NCBI GenBank assembly: GCA_001972305.1
Contig: BDDD01000344.1
Span: 193,009-257,008, forward strand
DNA: 64,000 bases
Direction: 5' to 3'
Source: Cephalotus follicularis
Lineage: Eukaryota > Streptophyta > Magnoliopsida > Oxalidales > Cephalotaceae
Below, piece after piece: positions 43,202 to 56,289 of the stretch (positions are counted from its first letter, which is position 1; every line of letters starts with the position of its first letter). The notes below the pieces were generated by a model that was not told the origin of the DNA, ran no database searches, and worked only from the letters and a program-made list of their open reading frames with translations. Position numbers and translations under genes: made by a program.

Positions 43202-45930
43202 TGTAACGCTCCAAACCCCAAGGGTCAACCCCCAAGGTTTGACGCGCTGCCAACAATATCATTCATTGTCAATATTCAGCGGAATAATTTCAAATATTTA
43301 ACAATAAGATAATGCATGCGGAAAATCTAATAAAAATATCACTTGCGTGAATAAACCTAGTGTCATACAATACAGTTCATAAAAGCTCTGCCACAATCCG
43401 GCAGGTCATAAAAACAATATGCAATATCATCTTTAAACTCTTTGGTCGTCGAACTGCAATAAAAGGGAGGAGACTCACCCGAGACTTCAATCCTCAGTTT
43501 GCTGTGAAGCTCCACGTGTACCTGACCCATTACATTACAATGCAATGGGTCAGCGACCACTAGTTGTGTAGGAACTACTACCCATGCAAATGTGGAGTGT
43601 AATGCTGCATGTATGCAATGAGAGATGCAATAACAGTACAATCCATACAGTCCATTCAGTACAATCATTCATTCCATAATAGTCATTAACAGTCATTAGA
43701 CAATCATTAACGGACACTAATAGTCCTTATAAATCCTTCCTCGGCATCCCCTACATAAGGAGGAGCGGTAACGCACTCCAGACGTTAGAGGCAGAGGCGC
43801 CAGGACAGGAATAAACATTACATTTTAGGCAGACTACTTCCTTGGATTCCTCAGCTTTAGGAAGAGCAATATACGCACTCTAGGCGTTATAGGCAAAGGA
43901 GAGGAACAAAAACATTTAACATGTCAGAAACACTATCACACTATATAGTAACACTCATTCAATCAGTCTGGCTCAACTCAGTCTGTGATCCTCAAAAGGC
44001 TCATCTCTGTTGGTGATCCAGTATACAGTAACAGTCATTCAGTCAATCTGGCTCAACTCGGTCGGTGATCCTCAAAAGGCTCATCTCAGTCGGTGATCCA
44101 GTATACAGTATAGTACAGTAACACTACATTAACAATACATTAACACTACAGTAACACTACATTTTATTCACTGTGAGGCTACCTTTAATACACTATACTA
44201 CAGTCGTTTATCTAATTTACAATACACTACATTACTATATTTTTCTTCCCTTCTACTGTTAACACATTCATTCACTCAGCCACCTTTTATCCTTTTTCAT
44301 TTATAAAATCCCTTTTTACTTAAACACAGAAGCCTTCCTCAGGTGTGTTCCAATATACACTCTAGTGCGCTTAGCCATATTGGATGGCATACATGGGATG
44401 CAAGCAGTAGAACTGCTCGGCGTATTACTCGCATGCACAGGACGCATGCGAGGCATTGCTCGAGCGCCCTCCATTTCTCGTCCAGAACGCATGCAATAGA
44501 GAACTTAGGTGCCATCATTGCGTGCTCAGGACGCTTAGCATGCGCATGCTTGAGAGGCATGGCAGTGGGCAACTCATGCTCGGGAGGCATGGTCGGCTCA
44601 TGAGTGCATGTTATGGCTTACTGCTTGGGCGCTTATCATACCATGCTCGGATGCATGGCTGGAAAGAGCTCGATACCACACTGCATGCTCCTTGGATGCA
44701 TGCTAGCAATGGTCGGGCTCCATGAATTGTATGCTCGGCACCTCAAAACGCCTTACTAGGCATGCTCGAGCATGCAGAGGAAAGCTTGGCACCTCGAACG
44801 CTCACAGTGGAGAGAGCTCGATGCCTTGCATCCTCGGCACCTTTGCACCTTCGACGCAGGGCAATGGCACCTTGTGCGCATGACAGTTGTACCTTGGGCG
44901 CATGGCAGTGGTACCTCGGGGGCATGGCACCTCGGGAGCTCGGCGCTATGCCACGTCGGGACGCATGGCACTAAAGAGCTCAGACTTGTTACTAAGCATG
45001 CTCTCAGGACAGTGCTCGGCGCCATCACAATGGAGAGCTCAGCCCCTCGCCATGCTCGGACGCATGACAATGGGGAGCTCGGTCACTCAATCGTGGCATG
45101 TTGATTGATGCGTTACTCGGGTTGCATGCCATGCGTACTCGGGCGCATGATGACCCGCTTCAGTGCAAAGTCGGATCGAGCGCATATTTCCTTTATTTCA
45201 CAATGTGTAAGCAGATGTGTATATATATATACATATTCCAATACTCCTCAATCCAAGGGATCAAGATACACATTCTATCCTTGCATTTCTAATACATTCA
45301 TTCTATAGTAACATAACACAACATATTAATTAAAATTACTGAGGAGTGCCTGTAGGAGATCCTACCTTAAATTGACGAGATTACAGTATTTCCCTTTGCT
45401 CAGCACAATTCCTTCAATTGCTCCTTGTCTTACACTGGGCTCCTTTCTCCACTAGTTCTTCCTTTGCTCTTTCAAGGATGGAGATGAGAGGGATTATATG
45501 AGAGAGGAGAAAGGGAGACAAGAATGCTCTAGACTCATGCCATCCCTTTGTCTCTTTCTTTTCTAATTGGCAGCAACCGTCCCCACTCCCTCTTCTTTTC
45601 TTTTTATAACCAGCAAAGGAATTCTCTAGAATTCCCTAGAAAATTATCACCAATTTCTTCTCAATGTCGGGCCAGCACACTCCCCTTTCTCTTTTGATTT
45701 AAAATTTGGCCCAACATTCATTTTCTCCATTTATTAGTATGTGGTCTAATGCCATAGGACCCATTTAAGGCCCAAAAGAAGCATTTCTTCATAAATTCAA
45801 TTCCAGCCCAATAAACAATGCTAATACCATTATAGCCCAATTTCTCCTTTATATGAATTCGGCCCAATATTCGGTCCAACCCAAAGGAAATAAAACCATT
45901 GTTTTATATTATAAAATTCGGGGTGTTACA
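43202..45930 (-). mobile_element. Solo LTR, family A, copy 2 (Gypsy-like)
   Basis: The 2729-bp unit runs from TGTAACGCTCCAAACCCC to TTCGGGGTGTTACA, with target duplication ACTTG/ACTCG (one mismatch). It matches A1 (3076-5891). A GC-rich section (about 44330-45180) is full of GCTCGG and GCATG words and gives chance open frames. No internal domains are present. Confidence 0.85.
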
Positions 45931-46529
45931 ACTCGAGAAAGTGGACATCGGCAACGAGTTCGCCGAATCACTATAAATTCGTTTGCACTCTTTTGTCCCT
46001 AAACTTTTATTTACTTGCAATTACATTTTCATATATAAATTGCTTGCATTATTTATTTTGATTCATAGTTTTTCTTAATTGCAATTAATTTGTAACAAGT
46101 TATAGTACTTTCTTGTTGGTATAGTAAAAAGAAAAATTTGGTAGCTCTTTTACTACCGAAGCTTAATATATTACAGTTAGAAGTTGTTGTGCTCAAGTGT
46201 TGTGAATGATGCAACAACTTGCTGATTATGGTTTTTCTTTTGAAAATATTCCTATTAAATGTGATAATACTAGTGTAACGACCCGGAATATGTATTGCAT
46301 TTTATTGTATCATATTGTAATGTACTGTTATTAACTGGATTGGAGTATTTTATACTCATCCATATATTATTGATATGCATAAACATTTATATTATTGTGC
46401 GGGTACGTTAAACTGAGTTTCGAGATTATAGGGTCGTAATCGTTGTGAACCACAAGTTGTGAATTGTTATTCGCCGCATGATTTCTTTCAAAATGTCTAC
46501 CCCTCTTACTCAAATTAACACAAGTCTCT

Positions 46530-46557
46530 CAATATCTCTCTCTCTCTCTCTCTCTCG
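46530..46557. repeat. CT microsatellite in LTR E
   Basis: An uninterrupted TC/CT run of about 26 bases lies after a TCTCAATA word. Such runs follow the promoter in several LTRs of this window. Confidence 0.8.
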
Positions 46558-47726
46558 TGGCTCTCATCCCTTCCCCCTGTTATCTACCTTTCTTCAACAC
46601 AAATACCACAAAATAGCCTCTCTCTTCCTCCATATGCTGCCGCTTCCAAGACAGCCATAAGCAAAGGAGTATTGGTCATTCTTAGAACTACTAAACACTC
46701 CATTGAAGCTTGGCATCACTTGGAAGTTTTATACTTGAGTCTTACCTCCAATTGTTGTAGATATTCAACAAACGAGCTTCAAAGCATTTGATAGATTTTC
46801 TATACCTAAAATGCTTAAGATTATGCACATATATATTACTATTGATTGAAACTGATTGAGATTGATAGTATTGGACATTGATTGAGTTTTAGGGTTTATT
46901 GTGATGTTGACCTGAAAATGATCTAGGGTTGAAATTGATGGATCTAAATTAATATAAACTATTTTAAAAACCCTAAAAACCTTTACAAACAAATGGATTT
47001 GAAAGAAAATTATTTACCAAAAGATTGGATTGAAAATGGACTTTGAACTTAAACTAAAAAATGCTATTGTTTTGCCTAAGCGATAGTGCTATACCAATAA
47101 GCATTAGTGCAGTTTTACACTTGAAACTAGCAATTCCTGACCAAAGAGCTAGCACTTAGGTTGTGAGTGTCACCTCTTAATATGGGTTCCATCCCCGACT
47201 CTAAGCGCTGACAACGGGCAAAGCAGGCTAAGCGCCAACGCTTAAGCTTGGGCATCGTTGCTTAGCACTTCTTTTAAAAAACTGAACAAGGATGTTCACT
47301 GTCATTTCTTACGCCCTATTTTTCTACTTTCAAACTATTTTCAATCCGTTTTCAAAATGACTTTTTGATCGGATCACACTTGAGATCACTCAGGCCTTTT
47401 TAAAAAAAAATTCTACCTGGTTAGGCAAGTCATGATCTTTTGGTAGATCAGTTGATTGTACAGCACTATCAACTGATACAATTAAGTCATTGACCAACTG
47501 GCTCATTGACCGATAGATTGATTTACTGACTGATTGGACTTGATCCACCCATCGACCGACCCGTCGTATTAAACGATTATGTAGTCACGTTAATGACCGA
47601 TCGATTGATTGACTAGTTGTGACCATGGACGCTTTAGCGTTCTCTAGTCAAGCATGCTAGGCGATGGCTTCATACCCATTTGTTCCTTCTGATTAGACAC
47701 TCACATACTATTGGCTACATACACTT

Positions 47727-50214
47727 GGTCGAGAATGCATGGCCCACGCGCAATGGAAGACTTATCAATTCGGACATTAGGGTTTATGGCCAATTAACTT
47801 TAATTTTCCACCAATAGATTAATCCCCAAGCAATGGGATGCCCTAATCTAAGTCCGCATTATCCCAATTAACGATCCAAGGAATCCTAATCAACATTCAA
47901 CCAAACCGGAACCCAAAACCAATCATAGGGCGTAATGGGTCGAAACTGTTAGGGTTGCCATAAACCCTAGAATTGGACTCCAAGAATAGGCTCACAGGGA
48001 AACACACAAAACCCTAGCCTAAAGTCCAATCAACCAATACCCAAGCATCCCTAACCCTAAGGGATGCAAACAAAGCAACAAAGCAAGCCATGGAGGTTTG
48101 GCTAGGGTACACACACCCTACCACCTACTCACTTCCACGACGCCACAAGGGAGGACAAGAAAAGATTCTTACCAGTGGTGAAGACTCCTTCCTTCAAGAT
48201 AAGCTCCCTCTACTCTTTATCTCCAAAAACGCCAAGCTCCTCCACAATCCACGGATGGGAGAACCAAGGATGCAAGCGAAGTATTTAGACCTATAATAAA
48301 TTACTCTAGGTGTAGATAAAATGCAGTGTACAAAGTATCTCCACCTATTATGACCTTTGAGTGGTGAAAGGAAGCTTGAAAATGGCTACAATTTGTACCA
48401 GGCAACGTAGGCATCAACGTGTAGGCGATAGGCATCGACGTGTACGTAAGCAGGAAGAAGAGAGACATAGTAGGAAAGAGAGAGAAAGAGCCAAAGTTAT
48501 GGTGTGTTGAACAAGCTTCTCTCAAGCCTTTTATAGTCTGACTTTCTCTCTCCTACTGTAGCCGCGCATCAGCCTGTCAAGGAGTCAACGCCATGCGTCT
48601 CATGTTATCTAGGCGTCAACGCCATGGATAAGATGAAACAGGCGCCTAGTCTCAATTGTCTTCGCGTCGACGCATAAACAACATAGCATCAACGCGTAAA
48701 GCCACTGGTTTTCCACATGTCAACGCCATGCTCTCCATAGCGTTAACGTCCAGCGGCTTCATCTAGTTATGGCATCGAGCCATGCTCTCCATGGAGTCGA
48801 CGTTTAAAGCTACTGGTTTTGTCAGCGTTAACACAATCCATTCGCATCAACTCCTAGCAACTCAACTAGACATGACGTCGACGCATGCTCTCCATGGTGT
48901 CGACGCCCAAGACAAAATTGGACATCCTCTTCACATTTCAAAGCCCTTCGCATGGAATATTTCATCGTGGCATTGCATGGACCTAAATCCATCAAATGAA
49001 ATACTTGCTAGCAAAGCAACATCTTCCCTGATGTTGTCCTTTCACTAAATGACATGTGCTCTTCACATATCAACCTCTTCAAAGTCAGGAAGGACCCGAA
49101 AGCCCGTCGTTCTCTGGTCATAAAGATCAATTCCCAAAATATCCTGATTTCTAGTACGACCACTCTAACAGTACACCGACTATCAGAGCAGCCACGGTGT
49201 GAGCGCTAGTCACCCCCCAGATCCATGTATTACCACATCTATCAATCATAGTTCGAATAGCCAGTCGCTCTATCTAGTCATCGGCATATGTGTCGTGTTT
49301 CCCTCATCATATATGGCTCCGATCACAGCCTAGGGTTTGGATGAATGTCACCCCTAATATTGCTGCGATAACTATGAATCTATGAATGCACTGAGACTAT
49401 CGGTAGACCTCCCATGGGAACCTCTCATTCCCAGTCCACCTTTGTCTGATAAGGACTTTTAAGTCTACAACGTACATAGATAAATAGAGTTGGTCACCCT
49501 CTGCCCGGGTGTGACGATCTCATCTTGCGCACTCGTCCATACATCTCAATGTACCTTCCACAAGACCCAAAGACAACCCTTTTGCCAGCACCTGGCTAGT
49601 GCTAGGGAAGGCGAAAATCAAAGTTAAGTAGTCACCACACAATGCATGTCAGCCGCTCAGGTCAAAGGAGACAACGCAGACTATAGACCTACTAGTCACC
49701 ATAGACTATACACTACCAAGACCATAAGAATCCTATTGACATTGGGTATAGACTATCCAAATAGGTTTCCTATTGTTGTGTCAGTTTAGTGTCACGCTCT
49801 CTAGCATACACCTCACATTTAGCTTTAGGGATAAACTCAATTGGCTACGAGATAACCAACCTTCACTACTAACTCAGGAGCAAGCTTAACGTGACAAGTC
49901 TTCGTGGTTCATCAATGGCCCAAAGAACGTGAACCTATGACTTGGAACATTTGTCACAGGGAGTAAGGACCTCATTCTCATAGCCCTCTTGGCACGAGAT
50001 CCAACCCTTTGGATGTGACAGGGCGCTATATGACATACAGTTAATTGTGTATAATTAGTCTGTTCCGTTTGGTTGGTTGGGATGAGCCATATAGCCTTGC
50101 CAGTATATAAATATGCACATGAAATATAAAAGGAATTCAGAATTGTATTAATCAAGAGTGTATATATACAAAACGAGTCATATCGTGGCATACAGGGAAA
50201 CCCCTAGCCTAACA
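47727..50214 (-). mobile_element. Solo LTR of Copia H family (H'), inside LTR E
   Basis: A reverse copy of the LTR at 57806-60312, bounded by perfect duplication CACTT (47722-47726 and 50215-50219). It is 2488 bp. GCGTCGACGC-type words lie at 48412-48910. The LTR H promoter region (TTATAGTC near 48532 on the plus strand; complement ACTATAAAAG) is recognisable. No internal part remains. Confidence 0.85.
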
Positions 50215-50344
50215 CACTTATTGATTGATTGCACTGGATAATTCCTATTAGAGTGACCTCGTGACTCTAAACAGGAAGCTAGGTGATGGTTACCCCATCT
50301 GTTCCCTCTGACTAGTTCGTCACAACCTCAGCTATACTGTTGCA

Positions 50345-50535
50345 CTCGGGATACTACCATTGAGCGAGTCTTTCGGATACTACCGTTGAGTGGCTATACT
50401 GTACTGAGTCACCTACGGGCAGAGCTACTGCACTCCGAATACTACCACTGACTATGCACTCCAGATACTACCATGGAGTATATTCTTAGATGGGTGCTAC
50501 CACTAAGCAGGTACTGCATTGGATACTACCACTAA
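50345..50535. repeat. GGATACTACCA short repeats in LTR E
   Basis: About seven copies of GATACTACCAYTGAG-like words occur at roughly 25-30 base spacing. Confidence 0.75.
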
Positions 50536-51413
50536 TTATGTTTAGTTGACTAGGTCTGATCAACCTGAGACTAATAGCCCCATATGGCTACCCTTTTTAA
50601 AGGACTACCTTCTGTGGCAAGTCTATCGATATTGACATTGATATTGATACTGACACTGATAGTGTACTACTAAAGGTCACATGCTCCATAGGAATTGATA
50701 GGTTGTATTTATACACCACTATCGATTGTCTGATAAATGATTGATATGATTGACTAATTAGGTATCACCTGTATACGCTGGTATGTGACGGTTTACGAAT
50801 GGTAGATCACAACTGGCATTCATGCATATGCATGCCATATACATTGATACACTGATGTTGTACATATTGACATTGCACATATTGACACCGATACTACATA
50901 TCTGTTCATAGCATAATCCAAGCATGGGGATATTCCTATTTGGCCATATGGCTAACCCATCCTTCGGCATGAGGCATCTATCTTTGTTACAAGTAACAGC
51001 GGAGAGCAGCGGTCTTAGAGACTTTTAATTGTAGATGTTCGCGAAGACTGAAGACATTGAACTTTACTCTATTATTGACATGTATAAGTGTTGTATTGAT
51101 TTGTGTTAATATTGTACCTATTTATCCTGGCTTGTAACAACTCGTATTGATTTTTATCATTGCTTTATAAGCTTGATGCATGTTTTGATAAAATTTTAAT
51201 TATCCTACATTTTGATACACTACCTACGCTCGACTATTAATTATTGATTGTATACCCTATAAGTAACGCCTCCGGTTTGTCACCCAGACTTGGGGTGTTA
51301 TAGTTGGTATCAGAAACATTTTAGGCCTGTTAGGTTAAGTATCAAATTGTAGTGATAAGTCCAATTGAATGATTCCTGCAATGAATATAACATTTTTCTT
51401 TATATGGTAGATA

Positions 51414-52060
51414 ATGGATGACAGAATAAGACGTGTCGTTGACGATGAGTCGGTATATGAAAATGCTTTTGCAAAGTATGACCTTGATGCTTCACCTTTT
51501 GGAGCTGATACTGAAATATGGAGACAGATGTGTGCGACCATGGCATAGATGGGGAATCTAATGGGACGCAAAGCTGCGAGAGCTAAACGGAGACCACGGA
51601 GGGATAGTTCCTTGAATCAGTTTTTAAACTTACAACCTGCAACTTTCTTGGGACTTCCGCATCCTTCTGTAGCCCAATTAGAAAAAAATTCATGGGGATT
51701 GAGGATGATCAGAAGCTAGTCTTGGCGGTGTACATGCTACAAGGCGAAACAGAGAATTAGTGGGCTATGGTCAATGCTGATTGGACAAGGAATGATACAA
51801 CCCATTCTTGGACCACTTTCTTAACAGTGTTTAATGCTCGGTATTTCTCTTATGATGAAAATGACAAAAGGGAGATTGAGTTTTCCAACTTGGTACAGGG
51901 AGCTATGTCGGTTATAGAGTATGAGTCGAGATTTATACAGTTAGCTCGTTCTGCTCCAAATCTGGTGGAAGGAAAAAAGCAAAGAGCTGAAAAATTCCTT
52001 CACTATCATCAAATGGATATGAGAAGACATTTGACTTGCAACACCCCTACTGGATCAGGA
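51414..52060 (+). pseudogene. Gypsy E gag
   Basis: Starts MDDRIRRVVDDESVYENAF after the primer site and leader. The C-terminal half (51767 onward) has the retrotransposon gag core WTTFLTVFNARYF and LVQGAMSVIEYESRFIQLA. Fossil with breaks; ended by the insertion of G. Confidence 0.8.
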
Positions 52061-55000
52061 TGTAACACCGAACAGACTCACAAAATTCACATCAAAAGAA
52101 TAAATTGACTTTTATTTAAGGAAGTAGTCAATATCCAAAAACAATACCATAAGCTCAAATTCAAGTAATATTTAATTTAAAACTAAAATCAAGGTCTTCA
52201 CATGACCACTAATCAACTGAAATAAATAAAATATGACTGCTAAATAATCCTCTGACATACGGGTAGTTCACTAATCACACTTGCCCCTGATGCCCTTGAT
52301 TACCTACAGAAGAGAAAGAAACACGGTTAAGCAAACCTCAGTACGGATATAGAATGGCAAAAATAAGTAACAAATAACTTAAAGATGGATAGTTTGCAAA
52401 ATCTCAAACAAACATATACATATAGTTCTAGAAATTTTCATAAAATAAATAAGAGTTTTCAACAAGATTATTTCTGTAAAACCCTGCGCCCGCAGGGCAG
52501 ACACGTGGCATTACTCTCAATCCAATACACAATACAATGGTCGGGACTAGCAATATAAAAATGCGGAAAAACTTAAACTTTGAAATACATATCATTTGCG
52601 GAAGATACAATACAAATGTCCATCCATACGATGCGATGCAATACAATACAAATCTTTTACAATACATTACATTACATTCAATCTTTCACTACAATATCTC
52701 ACAACCAGCTCCGCAATACCCCAAGCAGTCGTGCGGTCAAACAAGTCTTCAGTCCTTCTGTCCGCTGCTACTTGCGGCCCTACCTATGCCGCACACAAGG
52801 TACAACACATCCCCACCCGAAGGATGGGGTTAGCCACACTGGCTAAGCAAAAACCTCATGCAGCATGTATGCATGTACAATGTGCAATATCGGTGACAAT
52901 CTATACAATATCAATGTGCGGTATACAATATCAATGCATGACATGGCAAATGCATATGTAAAATTGGCGATCAGACTACCCGTATGACAGTGGCCCATAA
53001 CAGAGCATACAGATAGGATCTATAACAATTAATCAATGGCAGACACTCAATGGTGGCGTATGAAACACCCAATGAATCAACCAATATCCTATAGAGCATG
53101 CGACCGGTGTTAATATAATGTCAATCAATTAGCAGTGATCAATCCCACGGAAGGTAGTCCTTCAAAAAGGGTGGGAGATCTATCTACGGTTCTCAGACTG
53201 ATCAAGTCTGGAACGCGTAGATATTCCAGCCTATCGCTGGGCCAATACAATCTCGATGAGCTACAGCTGAGGGAGCTACTGATGCCGTTAGGGAGCTACG
53301 GCCCTCAACGAGCGTCAATCGTCAATCAATCGTGCTAGTCGGCACATGCTCGTCAGCAAGACAACATAATAAAAGAAAAGATCGACAGAATAGGTAGACA
53401 AGGTCAACCTAACATGCGGACGTAAACCACAAGGTCGCTCTATAGGATCCATACAGTGCAATCAATCAACCAATCAAGTCATTACAATGTAAGTAAAGTC
53501 AATAAGTGGTGGTGTCTAATGGAGAAATGGGAACGTGCGTCCATCGTACCGACTTAGACTCACAATAACACTCATGACTCAAGCAATCGATCAATGTATC
53601 AATACAACGTCGAAGCAAAGTCAATAAGTAGTGGTGCATAATGGAGGGATGGGAACGTGCGTCCATTTTACCGACTTAGACTCACAGCAACACCTATGAC
53701 CCAAGCAATCAATCAATCAGTACAATCATTAAAACCATTTTCAAACACTTGAACACCTCAAGCGAGGCTCCGGTCAAGTGGCAATGTGAAAAGAAGTTGA
53801 AAACCAGCTTTAAAACAGTTAAAAACTCCTTTCAGTACATTAGACGTCGATGTCTTTGGTGAAAGACATCGACACCTTTTTAAAACGGTGGAAAGACGTC
53901 GATGTCTTTGAAATACATCGATGTCTTTTCCTATTTGTGTAGAGATCTGGCCGAAGACGTCGATGTCCTTGGAGAAAGGCGTCGACGCTTTTCAATAAAA
54001 ATAGACTGAGAATGCGCATCGATGTCTTTCCAGGGGAGAGACATCTCGAGGAAAAGACGTCGGATATAGCACTCAGATGAGAAAGATATTGACGTCTTTG
54101 GGCTAAGGGTCGATGTCTTTTCTGGGCAGAGTCGATTTTATGCAGAAAATAGGGCCAATCTCAAGTCAAAATCCAATTTAAATCTATTCTTTGAAAACCA
54201 AGGTTTAAATCAATCATTTAAGGTTAGTAAAACTTGTTACAACCTTTCAATTTCAATTTCAATTTCAATCTTTCTAGATCCATTAGGTCAAGGGAATCAA
54301 TAAAAACCCTAGTTTCACCATTCACTTCAATTCAATTATTCAATCACTCAATCAATCATGCAATTCAGTCAATCAATCAATAAAGCAATAGGCAATTCAG
54401 TAAAGAAGTCCTACCTATCACTGAAGCTTCAAGAGTTGAGCTTCCAATAACTCAATCGGCTGCTATGTCGTTCAATCGCCAACCCACCACTTGCAATCAC
54501 TATCCTTGTTGATGAAGATGCAAATCCAGCAGCCAGGGAGGAAGATGGAGGCTCCAGCTAGAGAGAGAGAGAGAGGGAGAAGGATAGAGAGAGGAGGAAG
54601 AATGAGAAATATGAGAGTAAGGAGAGAAAGAATTGACTTATATAGTCGATTCGATCAACTCTCCGAAACTCGGCCCAAAATCCCGACTATACATGCATAA
54701 AACCAATACAAACTCAATATGTATAAGAATACCTCAATTCAATACAATATAATACGGTCCGATACAGTACAATACGGTACGATGTGTGTATGAATAGTAC
54801 AAAAGGGAATTCGGGTCGTCATAATTTCATACTGAGTTCTAAACAAACAGACAAATCCTGCGTACATACCAAGTCAAACAGACAGTAACATACTGGTACG
54901 TAAAAATACATGCAAGGGATTTCCTAGGATCCACATACATAACAGAATGATGTGTATGGCACAACACAACCAATTCCTGAACAGACAGACAGACAAAAAT

Positions 55001-56248
55001 CCTATGGCTGACCCATACGTTTCTAATTAACGCCACACTCATGTGACAATCAAATTACGAATCCAAAATCCTCTACAAAGGATATAAAGAGAGACGTTGT
55101 GGACTAATCACTTAGCCGTAGATGGTGACATGTCTCCATGCCAAAGAACACATCTATGGTACCCCCATAGGTGCTTATGTCTCAGTATATCAAAAATTTT
55201 CAAAACATTAATTTTTTTCAAAAATCAATTAAAACGAATAGCGATTCCAAGTAAATCCAAAATTTATCAATCTCAAAATCGTGTGTCAAAACGATAATGA
55301 TTTATCAATCAAATAAATACATATTTAAGTAGTCAAAAATCAAACATATTTAATCTCACAAAATAATCAAAGAGAGATAACAAAGAATGAAATCTGTACC
55401 TTAATCACTCCCGATAAAATGTTTAAAAGTAGATCGAATATATTTGACAAATCTTCCTAAACCTCACCATGCGTATTACAAATACCTTAAAAAAATACAC
55501 AAAACCTACAATTGGACAATGAGAAATAATGATGGCATGTATAATTAATAACAAAACTTGTGTAAAATTTGAATAACGGTGGATTGTAATGCACATAAAG
55601 TAAAAGACGCCAACACAACAAGTGATGCACGGAAATAAAGAAAAAAAGAATTTAAATACAAATAATCAATGAGAAAGTTTGCTCTATGGTCCAAAAGAAA
55701 GTAAAAAAAAAAGGAGTTGGGTCAAGGCATATGTACGGAAAACAAGTAAACAATTAATGCATCAAAACCAACATAGAAAATCAGTAAAAATTTTGACAAA
55801 AGGCAAATATGCTTTAAGGGTGGCACGAAAACCAAATTAACAATCAGTGACAGAGAAAAATTTTGGAGATGCACGAAAATCGAATGAAGAGGCAAAAACG
55901 AATAAGAAAAACCAACTTAGACAAACCTGATGCACAAAATCGGCTGGAAGAACAGATGAAATAAAGAGGATACGGCACTGTGTGAGGAATAAAGGTTGGT
56001 GGCGTGAAAATATTAGATATAGGGATTTGAGTCTATAGGATTAGTTAAAAGAGATGGGTTTTACTAACTATTATATACTTAATAACAAAATCAATTAGGC
56101 TAATGCTAATATTATATTAACCTAATAGATACAAACTAAATGGTTCAAATAAAAAGTATCCAACCCGATATAAGGATCCAAAATAATAAATAAATAAATA
56201 TTATAACAAAAAAAATTATAATAACACACAAATATATGGGGTATTAAA
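52061..56248 (-). repeat. 3' LTR of Gypsy G (contains B2)
   Basis: Outer end TGTAACACCGAACAG at 52061 (complement of CTGTTCGGTGTTACA), inner end near 56248 (GGGGTATTAAA). Without B2 it is about 1.83 kb. The CAAACCTCAGTACGGATATAG stretch at 52335 is the complement of the D-type LTR tail, so D and G LTRs are distant kin. Confidence 0.7.
52475..54823 (-). mobile_element. Solo LTR, family B, copy 2 (Gypsy-like)
   Basis: The 2349-bp unit runs from TGTAAAACCCTGCGCC to GGGTCGTCATA, with perfect duplication ATTTC (52470-52474, 54824-54828). It matches B1. Its array has drifted to GACGTCGATGTC-type words (53845-54125). TATA box on the reverse strand at 54637-54644. Confidence 0.9.
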
Positions 56249-56289
56249 TCTCTTCCCTTCAAAATAAGATTTCGTCCCGAAATCACATA

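Larger units (their letters stand above)
31104..46273 (+). mobile_element. Copia element F: LTR and RNase H piece, host of three large insertions
   Basis: The LTR begins TGTTGGGTTTTTAGATT at 31104 and is seen as 31104-31725, 42825-43201 and 45931 to about 46115, interrupted by Gypsy D and LTR A2. A degenerate primer-site-like TTGGTATAG lies at 46116. An RNase H piece follows (46140-46273; LVALSTTEA, then IPIKCDNTS), ended by Gypsy E. A purine tract before the LTR and coding sequence after it suggest a tandem or recombinant copy. Broken. Confidence 0.65.
46274..52060 (+). mobile_element. Gypsy element E: 5' LTR, primer site and gag
   Basis: The LTR runs from TGTAACGACCCGG (46274) to TTGGGGTGTTATA (51302), with a reversed Copia LTR (H') inside. 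Primer site TTGGTATCAGAAAC follows at 51304. Gag (about 51414-52060) shows the Gypsy core (TTFLTVFNARYFSYDEND, EFSNLVQGAMSVIEYESRF). It lies in Copia F's RNase H region and is cut short by reverse Gypsy element G at 52061. Broken, several breaks. Confidence 0.8.

Noticed and set aside
44339-45308. Overlapping open frames on both strands
   Set aside because: Equivalent GC-rich block of LTR A2; frames do not correspond to those of A1.
48090-48296. Open frame of 68 codons starting MEVWLGYTHP
   Set aside because: Lies in reversed LTR H' leader sequence and has no counterpart kept open in LTR H.
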